11,020 bases of DNA, from contig CAZSXA010000068.1 in the NCBI GenBank assembly GCA_964611195.1, positions 1 to 11,020 of the forward strand, given 5' to 3'. Each line of letters starts with the position of its first letter. Within the stretch, counting starts at the first letter, position 1. A model generated the notes under the pieces. It searched no databases and had not been told where the DNA came from. It saw nothing but the letters and a program-made list of their open reading frames with translations. The position numbers and the translations under genes are program-made. Shown piece after piece: positions 1 to 5,745 of this stretch. The stretch is from JADLGL01 sp964611195 (lineage in GTDB: Bacteria; Pseudomonadota; Alphaproteobacteria; Rhizobiales; Kaistiaceae).

Positions 1-330
1 GTCGCCAAGGCGGCGCTGGAGGCGAGCGTGCGCTATCTCGCCGCCGACCTCGGCCCCGCCAACATCCGCGTCAACGCGATCTCGGCCGGTCCGGCCAAGA
101 CATTGGCGGCCTCCGGCATCGGCGACTTCCGCTATATCCTCAAATGGAACGAGCTGAACGCGCCGCTCCGGCGGACGGTCACCATCGACGAGGTCGGCAA
201 CGCCGCGCTCTATCTCCTGTCTGACATGTCGCGTGCGGTGACCGGCGAGGTGCACCACGTCGATTCCGGCTACCACATCGTCGGCATGAAGAACCCGGAC
301 GCCCCCGACGTGGTGGCCAGTGGCGGCTGA
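1..330 (+). CDS. fabI: Enoyl-[acyl-carrier-protein] reductase (NADH), 3' part only
   Basis: This is the last 109 residues of FabI, which reduces trans-2-enoyl-ACP with NADH in the final step of each type II fatty acid elongation cycle in the cytoplasm. The reading frame is open from base 1, so the gene begins left of the window. The third residue is the Lys of the short-chain dehydrogenase Tyr-x6-Lys catalytic pair (VAKAALEASVRYLA); the Tyr lies outside. The stretches NAISAGPAKTLAASGI, RRTVTIDEVGN and a C-terminal GEVHHVDSGYHIVGM are characteristic of FabI and distinguish it from FabG-type reductases. The TGA at 328-330 lies inside the next gene, whose GTG start is at 320, so the two are probably co-transcribed and translationally coupled. 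The N-terminal NAD-binding part cannot be judged. Confidence 0.96.
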   Translation, partial: VAKAALEASVRYLAADLGPANIRVNAISAGPAKTLAASGIGDFRYILKWNELNAPLRRTVTIDEVGNAALYLLSDMSRAVTGEVHHVDSGYHIVGMKNPDAPDVVASGG

Positions 331-925
331 TGCCGGGCGGGTTCACCTCGCGCACAGGCTGATCTTCATCAGGCACGGCGAGACCGACTGGAATGTCGAG
401 CGCCGGCTGCAAGGCCAGAAGGACACGCCGCTCAATCCGCACGGCCGCGAACAGGCTGCGCGGAACGGCCACGCCCTTCGCGCGATCGAAGGAGTCCCGG
501 GCTACGATTTCGCGGCGAGCCCGCTGAAGCGCTCGATCGATTCGATGCGGATTATCCGCGGCGAACTCGGTCTGCCTCGCGACGCGTTTCGGATCGATCG
601 AGGGCTGATCGAGATCACCTTTGGCTCGTGGGAGGGCTCGACCCTTGCCGAGCTCGCCATCGATCGGCCGGACGACGTCCGCCGCCGCCAGGCCGACAAA
701 TGGGGCTTCGTTCCGCCCGGCGGCGAGAGCTACGAAATGCTGGCCGTTCGGGTCAGGCGGTGGCTTGAAAGCGTGGATCGCGACACGGTTGCCGTGTCGC
801 ATGGCGCCGTCGCCCGCGTCGTGCAGGGGCTTCTGATCGGGCACGATCAGCACGAAATCCCGACGCTGCCGGCACATCAGGACCGCGTCTTCGTGTGGAG
901 TGGCGGCGAGGCGCGTTGGCTTTAG
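320..925 (+). CDS. Histidine phosphatase superfamily protein (phosphoglycerate mutase-like)
   Basis: This 201-residue protein belongs to the branch-1 histidine phosphatase superfamily, cytoplasmic enzymes that pass phosphate through a histidine. The RHG signature RHGETDWN is at residues 18-25 (nucleophile H19), the family SPL motif is at 67-69, the LIEITFGSWEG block with its acidic residue is at 96-106, PPGGES is at 132-137, and the second catalytic His is H161 in VSHGAVARV. GTG at 320 is the only plausible start before the RHG motif. It overlaps fabI by 11 bp and has no clear Shine-Dalgarno sequence, suggesting coupling to fabI translation. Such genes are often labelled phosphoglycerate mutase, but at this length cofactor-dependent mutase, sugar-phosphate phosphatase and other phosphatase activities cannot be told apart. 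A 56-bp gap separates it from aroC. Confidence 0.9.
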   Translation: MAADAGRVHLAHRLIFIRHGETDWNVERRLQGQKDTPLNPHGREQAARNGHALRAIEGVPGYDFAASPLKRSIDSMRIIRGELGLPRDAFRIDRGLIEITFGSWEGSTLAELAIDRPDDVRRRQADKWGFVPPGGESYEMLAVRVRRWLESVDRDTVAVSHGAVARVVQGLLIGHDQHEIPTLPAHQDRVFVWSGGEARWL

Positions 926-939
926 GCACGTGCCGCCCG

Positions 940-968
940 TTTGACGCTCTCACGGCGCGCGCCTAGAA
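940..968 (+). promoter_or_regulatory. Candidate sigma-70-type promoter ahead of aroC
   Basis: TTTGAC (940-945) and CTAGAA (963-968) are separated by exactly 17 bases. This resembles the alphaproteobacterial housekeeping pattern CTTGAC-N17-CTATAT (5 of 6 and 4 of 6 matches). It lies wholly in the 56-bp gap between the phosphatase stop and the aroC ATG at 982. Transcription from it would start around 974-976, giving a leader of only a few bases. It was found by eye and is unproven; the GC-rich spacer contains a short palindrome (954-963). Confidence 0.4.
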
Positions 969-981
969 GCAGCGCAACGCC

Positions 982-2085
982 ATGTCTCACAACACCTTCG
1001 GACATCTCTTCCGCGTCACCACCTGGGGCGAAAGCCACGGGCCGGCGATCGGCTGCGTCGTCGACGGCTGTCCGCCGCGCCTTCCGATCACAGAGGCTGA
1101 GATCCAGCACTATCTCGACCGCCGGCGGCCCGGCCAATCGCGCTTCACCACCCAGCGCCGCGAGCCCGACGAAGTCCGGATTCTTTCAGGGGTGGTGCCC
1201 AACGAGGACGGCGAGGGCTACCTGACCACCGGCACGCCGATCGCGCTCGAAATTCAGAATGTCGACCAGCGTTCGAAGGATTATGGCGAGATCCGCCATC
1301 AATACCGCCCGGGCCACGCCGATCTCACCTATGACGCAAAGTACGGCATCCGCGATTATCGTGGCGGCGGCCGCTCGTCCGCGCGCGAAACGGCAATGCG
1401 GGTGGCGGCCGGGGCGATTGCCCGGAAGATCGTACCCACCGTCGTCGTCCGCGGCGCGCTGATCCAGATCGGCAAGCACCGGATCGACCGCGGCAACTGG
1501 GATTGGGACGCCGTCGACGGCAATCCGTTCTTCTCCCCTGACTCCGAAATCGTGCCGGTCTGGGAGAGCTATCTCGACGAGATCCGTAAGGCGGGCTCGT
1601 CAGTGGGCGCGGTAATCGAGATCGTCGCGGAGAATGTGCCGGCCGGCCTCGGCGCGCCGCTCTACGGCAAGCTTGACGAGGACATCGCCGCCGGGCTGAT
1701 GTCGATCAATGCGGTCAAGGGCGTCGAGATCGGCGCCGGCTTCGGCGCGGCCGAGCTCACAGGCGAGGAGAACGCCGACGAGATCAGGCAGGGCGACGGC
1801 GGGCCGGAGTTCCTCTCCAACCACGCCGGCGGCATACTCGGCGGCATTTCGAGCGGGCAGCCGATCGTAGCGCGCTTCGCCGTCAAGCCGACATCCTCGA
1901 TCCTGACGCCGCGGCGCTCGATCGATGACAGCGGCGAGGAGATCGAGGTCTCCACCAAAGGCCGCCACGACCCTTGCGTCGGCATCCGCGCTGTTCCGAT
2001 CGGCGAGGCGATGCTGGCATGCGCGCTCGCCGATCACTACCTGCGGCACCGGGCCCAGATGGGAACGGAGCCAACCGGCGCATGA
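982..2085 (+). CDS. aroC: Chorismate synthase
   Basis: AroC removes phosphate from 5-enolpyruvylshikimate 3-phosphate to give chorismate, the branch point for aromatic amino acids, folates and ubiquinone; it needs reduced FMN. The protein has 367 residues, a normal bacterial length. All three family signatures are present: WGESHGPAIG at 15-24, GGGRSSARET at 128-137, and GRHDPCVGIRAVPIGEA at 327-343. The conserved His pair is H19 and H106 (IRHQYRPGH), and the FMN/substrate loop NHAGGILGGISSGQ is at 280-293. The start MSHNTFGHLF is the canonical N-terminus. Only a weak purine stretch (tagaag, 964-969) precedes it, and it overlaps the proposed -10 box. The stop overlaps the ribB start as ATGA. 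Because AroC uses reduced flavin, pairing it with a riboflavin gene makes metabolic sense, though this link is inference. Confidence 0.98.
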   Translation: MSHNTFGHLFRVTTWGESHGPAIGCVVDGCPPRLPITEAEIQHYLDRRRPGQSRFTTQRREPDEVRILSGVVPNEDGEGYLTTGTPIALEIQNVDQRSKDYGEIRHQYRPGHADLTYDAKYGIRDYRGGGRSSARETAMRVAAGAIARKIVPTVVVRGALIQIGKHRIDRGNWDWDAVDGNPFFSPDSEIVPVWESYLDEIRKAGSSVGAVIEIVAENVPAGLGAPLYGKLDEDIAAGLMSINAVKGVEIGAGFGAAELTGEENADEIRQGDGGPEFLSNHAGGILGGISSGQPIVARFAVKPTSSILTPRRSIDDSGEEIEVSTKGRHDPCVGIRAVPIGEAMLACALADHYLRHRAQMGTEPTGA

Positions 2086-3203
2086 ACGACAAGCAGGACA
2101 ACGTCAGCGCGGCGATCGAGGCTTTCGCGCGCGGTGAGATCGTCGTCGTCATCGACGATGACGACCGCGAGAACGAGGGCGACCTTATCCTCGCCGCCAG
2201 CCAGGCGACGCCAGAGAAGATCGCCTTCTTCATCCGCCACACATCCGGCATCGTCTGCGCGCCGGTGACGCCGGAGACCGCGGGTCGGCTGGGTCTGGCG
2301 CCGATGGTGGCGAAGAACGACGCTCCGCTCCAGACCGCGTTCACGGTCTCGGTCGATTACCGCCATGGCCTTACGACGGGCATCTCGGCCGAGGAGCGCT
2401 GCAACACGCTGCGAGCGCTCGCCAACGGCAATTCCGGCGCCGACGATTTCGTCCGCCCGGGTCATGTCTTCCCGCTCGTTGCCCGCGAGGGCGGCGTGCT
2501 CACGCGCTCGGGCCACACCGAGGCCGCGGTCGATCTCTGCGAACTTGCCGGCCTCGAGCCCGTCGGCGTCCTCTGCGAGCTCGTCAATGACGACGGCACC
2601 GTCATGCGCGGCGACGACGTCGGCGCCTTCGCCGAGAAGCACGGGTTGCGGTCCGTTTCGGTCGCCGAGATCATCGCCCATCGCCAGCGCCGCGAGCAGC
2701 TGGTCAAGCGCGTCGAAGAGCGGGTGGTGGAGACGATCGCCGGTCCGGCGGCGGCGGTGACCTATTCGACGCCGTTCGATCCGATGCAGCATCTGGCGCT
2801 TGTGTTCGGCGATATCGGCGACGGCCGGGGCGTGCCGGTGCGCATCCATCGCGAGCGGACGATTGACGATGTCTTCGGTTCGGCCACCCGGCTCGGTCAG
2901 GCCGTCGGCCAACTCGCCAAGGGCGGTCGCGGCGTCCTGGTCTATCTGCGCGAAGGCGCCGTCGGCGTCAGCGCCGCGGCGATGGAGCCGGGAGCCGAGG
3001 AGGCCCACGGCTCCGCGGCGCAGCGCGCGGAAAACTGGCGCGATATCGGCCTCGGTGCGCAGATTCTACGCGATCTCGGCGTCCGTTCGATCCGCCTCAT
3101 TGCCTCCCGCGAGCTCCGCTATGTCGGGCTCGAGGGCTTCGGTATCGAAATCGAGGACACCGAGAAGCTGGGCGACCCGGCCTACATCTCGCCGAGCGCC
3201 TGA
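2082..3203 (+). CDS. ribB: 3,4-dihydroxy-2-butanone-4-phosphate synthase with degenerate GTP cyclohydrolase II-like C-terminal domain
   Basis: The N-terminal domain (about 1-205) converts ribulose 5-phosphate to 3,4-dihydroxy-2-butanone 4-phosphate plus formate for riboflavin synthesis. Visible motifs are the acidic loop DDDDRENEGD (25-34), HTSGIVCAP (53-61), TTGISAEERCNT (98-109), RSGHTEA (142-148) and CELVNDDGTVMR (165-176), so this half looks active. The C-terminal domain (about 225-373) follows the GTP cyclohydrolase II fold pattern (VRIHRERTIDDVFGS at 253-267, YVGLEGFGIEI at 347-357) but contains no cysteine. The three zinc-binding cysteines of true RibA are therefore absent, and the segment equivalent to the RibA catalytic Arg region is not recognisable. 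Step-one GTP hydrolysis must come from another gene. ATG at 2082 in the ATGA overlap with aroC is preferred over in-frame upstream starts; it gives 373 residues. A purine-rich cggag (2066-2070) precedes it. Confidence 0.95.
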   Translation: MNDKQDNVSAAIEAFARGEIVVVIDDDDRENEGDLILAASQATPEKIAFFIRHTSGIVCAPVTPETAGRLGLAPMVAKNDAPLQTAFTVSVDYRHGLTTGISAEERCNTLRALANGNSGADDFVRPGHVFPLVAREGGVLTRSGHTEAAVDLCELAGLEPVGVLCELVNDDGTVMRGDDVGAFAEKHGLRSVSVAEIIAHRQRREQLVKRVEERVVETIAGPAAAVTYSTPFDPMQHLALVFGDIGDGRGVPVRIHRERTIDDVFGSATRLGQAVGQLAKGGRGVLVYLREGAVGVSAAAMEPGAEEAHGSAAQRAENWRDIGLGAQILRDLGVRSIRLIASRELRYVGLEGFGIEIEDTEKLGDPAYISPSA

Positions 3204-3538
3204 ACGAGGTCGGAGAACAGCTCCACCACCATCGTATTGATGTAGGCGCCGGGCACCTCGGCCGCCCACGCCTGCTCGGTGATGTCCTCCGGAGCGCCGC
3301 ACTGGTTGATCGCCAGCTCTTCCATCCGACCCAGAATCGAGAACAGGAAAGACCGCGTCTCGTCGACGTCTTCCTCGATCATGGCGCGAAGGAGATTGCG
3401 GAACAGCGCCTCCTCCGGCGCACCCGAGTTCTCGAGGAGGCACTGCTCGAGTTCGGCAGCGGCTTCGCCGTCCTGAGCGTTGGCGGCAGCAAAGGGGAGG
3501 GCGACGGCAAACGCCGCGGCGGCAATCAGTTTCTTCAT
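3182..3538 (-). CDS. Small exported protein of unknown function (118 aa)
   Basis: I do not recognise this family. The protein begins MKKLIAAAAFAVALPFAAANA, a typical Sec signal peptide with two lysines, a hydrophobic core and an A-N-A cleavage site after residue 21. The predicted mature part is about 97 residues, acidic (many Glu and Asp) and probably helical. It has just two cysteines, C33 and C80, which could form a disulfide in the periplasm. The reading frame stays open further upstream, but ATG at 3538 is chosen because the signal peptide starts there and GGAG (3548-3551) sits nine bases before it. It lies 75 bp downstream of tlyA on the same strand, so it may share that transcript or have its own promoter. 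Its last 22 bases overlap the convergent ribB 3' end. Confidence 0.8.
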   Translation of the reverse strand: MKKLIAAAAFAVALPFAAANAQDGEAAAELEQCLLENSGAPEEALFRNLLRAMIEEDVDETRSFLFSILGRMEELAINQCGAPEDITEQAWAAEVPGAYINTMVVELFSDLVQALGEM

Positions 3539-3547
3539 GGGCGAAGG

Positions 3548-3551
3548 CTCC
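3548..3551 (-). promoter_or_regulatory. Ribosome binding site (GGAG) for the small exported protein
   Basis: GGAG on the minus strand stands nine bases before ATG 3538. It supports starting at the signal peptide rather than at the longer in-frame start at 3613. Confidence 0.65.
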
Positions 3552-3564
3552 GAAATGGGGTCAC

Positions 3565-3592
3565 TTCCTACTGGATATCGCGCTGCGGCAAG
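3565..3592 (-). promoter_or_regulatory. Weak candidate promoter for the small exported protein
   Basis: Minus-strand CTTGCC (3592-3587) and TAGGAA (3570-3565) are separated by 16 bases in the 75-bp gap after tlyA. The -35 box resembles CTTGAC, but the -10 match is poor. I see no terminator with a T-run in this gap, so read-through from tlyA is equally possible. Confidence 0.22.
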
Positions 3593-3613
3593 CCTGTCGA
3601 CTGAACCAGGCAT

Positions 3614-4342
3614 TCATGGCCGAACCGCACCGAGCAGGAACTCCTGATTGCCGTCTCCCCCCGCGATCGGCGAGGGCAGGAGGCCATCGACCCGCCAGCC
3701 TTGTTGCCCTGCAAGCCACTCGGCGAGATCGTCGGCCGCTTGCCGCGCCTCGTTCGGGTCCGCCACGACACCGTTCCTGCCGAGCGCCGCCGGTCCGAGC
3801 TCGAATTGCGGCTTCACCAGGACGACGGCCCACGCTCCGGCCGTGGACAGCGCCAGCGCCGGCGGCAGCACCAGCCGCTGCGAAATGAAGCTGACGTCGC
3901 TTGTGAGTGCAGCGAACGGACCGCCGACCGCGTCGGCGGTCAGCGATCGTGCATTGACGCCCTCCAGCAGGCGGACGCGCGGGTCTCCGGTCAGGGAAGC
4001 ATCGAGTTGGCCGTGGCCGACATCGACAGCGACAACGTGCTCGGCCCCGCGTTCAAGCAGCACCTGCGTGAAGCCGCCAGTGGAGGCGCCGATGTCGAGG
4101 GCGTTCCGATCGGCCGGGTCGTACCCGAAATGATCGAGCGCTGCGACCAGCTTCAGCGCGGCCCGCGAAACGTAACCGCGGGCAGGGTCTTCGACCGCGA
4201 CACGGTCGGCCGATCCGACTTCCATCGCGGGTCGCCTGACCCGCTTGCCGTTGATCGTGACTGTCCCACGGAGGATGGCGTCGCGGGCGCGAGCGCGGCT
4301 TCGCGCCAGGCCGCGCTCGGCGAGGAACTGGTCAAGGCGCAC
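3614..4342 (-). CDS. tlyA: TlyA family rRNA (cytidine-2'-O)-methyltransferase
   Basis: TlyA methylates ribose 2'-OH groups of rRNA cytidines using S-adenosylmethionine. The N-terminal S4 RNA-binding domain spans about 1-60 (MRLDQFLAERGLARSRARA, then a GTVTINGKRV turn). An FtsJ-like Rossmann domain follows, with the SAM motif ALDIGASTGGFTQVLL at 81-96. The catalytic tetrad K-D-K-E is present as K64, D149, K177 (LVKPQFE) and E234 (GNQEFLL), with nearly the same spacing as in the Mycobacterium protein. The protein ends eight residues after the Glu, without the C-terminal extension of the mycobacterial type II enzyme. This fits type I TlyA, expected to modify only 23S rRNA (inference). The 'haemolysin' label common in databases is probably misleading. 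The start is GTG 4342, 15 bp after the transporter stop, with no strong Shine-Dalgarno sequence. Clustering with dxs is common in alphaproteobacteria. Confidence 0.94.
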   Translation of the reverse strand: MRLDQFLAERGLARSRARARDAILRGTVTINGKRVRRPAMEVGSADRVAVEDPARGYVSRAALKLVAALDHFGYDPADRNALDIGASTGGFTQVLLERGAEHVVAVDVGHGQLDASLTGDPRVRLLEGVNARSLTADAVGGPFAALTSDVSFISQRLVLPPALALSTAGAWAVVLVKPQFELGPAALGRNGVVADPNEARQAADDLAEWLAGQQGWRVDGLLPSPIAGGDGNQEFLLGAVRP

Positions 4343-4357
4343 GGCGGGTCACCCGAG

Positions 4358-5731
4358 CTACCCCGACTTCTCGGGCCCGGCCGGCTCCAGCTCGGCAAGG
4401 TCGCGCTCGTCGGGAGAGGTCTCGGCCGCGCTTGCATCGACCTCGTCTTCGGCCGCCGCCTCGGCGATCTGATCCTCGACCGGTTCCGGCATGACGACGT
4501 CAGGCGATTCCTCGGCGTAGCCATCCGGTGTCAGCACGCCACCGGCCTGCGACGTTGCGCCGACGGTGAACCCGACCTTGTGCTCTCCGACCACCGGGCC
4601 GCGCTGTCTCACACGATAGTAGACGAAGCCAGCGAGCCCCACCTGCGCCGCGGCGGCGAAGGCGAAGAGCCCACCGGCACCGACTGCGCCCATCAGCGCG
4701 GAGGCGGCGATCGGTCCGATCATCGATCCCACACCGTTGGCGAAGAGGAGGCCCGCCGATGTCTCCACGAACTCCGATCTTTCGGCGTGGTCGAACGCAT
4801 GGGCAATCGCGATCGAGTACCCCGACAGCAGTGTGCCGCCGAGCGGCACCGCAGCGATCAGCATCTCGATGCGACCGAGGGGCAGGAAGCCGATCGCCAG
4901 GCCAATCATGGCGCTGAGGAGAAGCAGTCCGAAAAGGACATACCGGCGGTCGAAGCGATCCGACAGATGGCCGATCGGCCACTGAGCGAGCATCCCGCCG
5001 ACCACGGCAAACGCGACAAAGAGCGCGGCGTCGTCGCTGCTCATGCCGGATTGAACGACAAACAGCGCGGCAAGCGTCCAGAACGCGCCGGTAGCGAGCC
5101 CGATCATGCTCACGCCGACAAACGCGACCGGCGATCGCTTGAACAGGTCGACCGGCTTGAATCGGACGAGGGCGATCGGTGCAGGCTGCGCCGAGCGCGT
5201 CAGGGCGACGGGGATGGTCGCCAGAACGAGCGCAAGTCCGGCGGCCAGGAACGTCTCGAAGCCATTGGTGTCGCCTGCCGTGACGATCAGCTGACCGATG
5301 GCGATCGCGCCGTAGTTCACCGCGATATAGGCGCCGAAGACGAGACCGCGATTGTCGTTGCTGGCGCGATCGTTGAGCCAGCTCTCGATCACCATGAAAA
5401 GGCCGGCGAGGCTGACGCCCATGATGACGCGGGCGCCGAACCACGGCCAGAAGTCGATCGCCAGCGGCAGGATCAGGGCCGACGCGGTGGCGAGGGCGAC
5501 GAGTGCGGTGAAGGTCCGGATATGCCCGGCGCGGAGGATAACGAAGGGCGTCCCAACGCAGCCGACAACGAAGCCGAGATAGTAGGCCGCACCGAGGAGA
5601 CCGATCTGGAGGGACGTGAAGGCCTCGGTCACCGCCCGCAGCGGCACCATCGTGATCAGCGTACCGTGCCCGATCAGCAGGAGCCCGACGCCCAGGAGGA
5701 GCGCTACGATGGATCGAATGATTCCCGGCAC
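4358..5731 (-). CDS. Major facilitator superfamily transporter (YcaD-like) with acidic C-terminal tail
   Basis: This is a 457-residue inner-membrane transporter with about twelve hydrophobic segments, roughly at 5-27, 40-64, 72-92, 97-117, 131-152, 158-176, 202-226, 235-253, 264-283, 288-311, 325-348 and 352-373. An MFS loop motif GHLSDRFDRR is at 254-263. The ESWLNDRASNDNRG segment at 116-129 and the YIAVNYGAIAIGQ helix resemble E. coli YcaD and related proteins of unknown substrate. After the last helix, about 80 residues form a hydrophilic tail; from about 406 onward it is rich in Glu, Asp, Ala and Pro. GTG 5731 is preferred over the longer open frame because GGAGG (5738-5742) lies six bases upstream and the first helix then starts at once. 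It begins 14 bp after the dxs stop and ends 15 bp before tlyA. The substrate cannot be inferred. Confidence 0.9.
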   Translation of the reverse strand: MPGIIRSIVALLLGVGLLLIGHGTLITMVPLRAVTEAFTSLQIGLLGAAYYLGFVVGCVGTPFVILRAGHIRTFTALVALATASALILPLAIDFWPWFGARVIMGVSLAGLFMVIESWLNDRASNDNRGLVFGAYIAVNYGAIAIGQLIVTAGDTNGFETFLAAGLALVLATIPVALTRSAQPAPIALVRFKPVDLFKRSPVAFVGVSMIGLATGAFWTLAALFVVQSGMSSDDAALFVAFAVVGGMLAQWPIGHLSDRFDRRYVLFGLLLLSAMIGLAIGFLPLGRIEMLIAAVPLGGTLLSGYSIAIAHAFDHAERSEFVETSAGLLFANGVGSMIGPIAASALMGAVGAGGLFAFAAAAQVGLAGFVYYRVRQRGPVVGEHKVGFTVGATSQAGGVLTPDGYAEESPDVVMPEPVEDQIAEAAAEDEVDASAAETSPDERDLAELEPAGPEKSG

Positions 5732-5737
5732 TGCGTG

Positions 5738-5742
5738 CCTCC
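5738..5742 (-). promoter_or_regulatory. Ribosome binding site (GGAGG) for the MFS transporter
   Basis: A full GGAGG on the minus strand lies six bases before GTG 5731 and fixes the transporter start just after the dxs stop codon. It is the clearest Shine-Dalgarno sequence in the window. Confidence 0.8.
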
Positions 5743-5745
5743 GGT

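Noticed and set aside
925..934. Ten-base palindrome ggcacgtgcc at the phosphatase stop codon
   Set aside because: It is too short and loop-free to be a terminator, and a similar GC palindrome occurs at 954-963. Chance is likely in GC-rich DNA.
2037..3008. Minus-strand open frame of 323 codons opposite ribB
   Set aside because: ribB is strongly supported on the + strand by synthase motifs. The antisense translation resembles no family and reflects codon bias.
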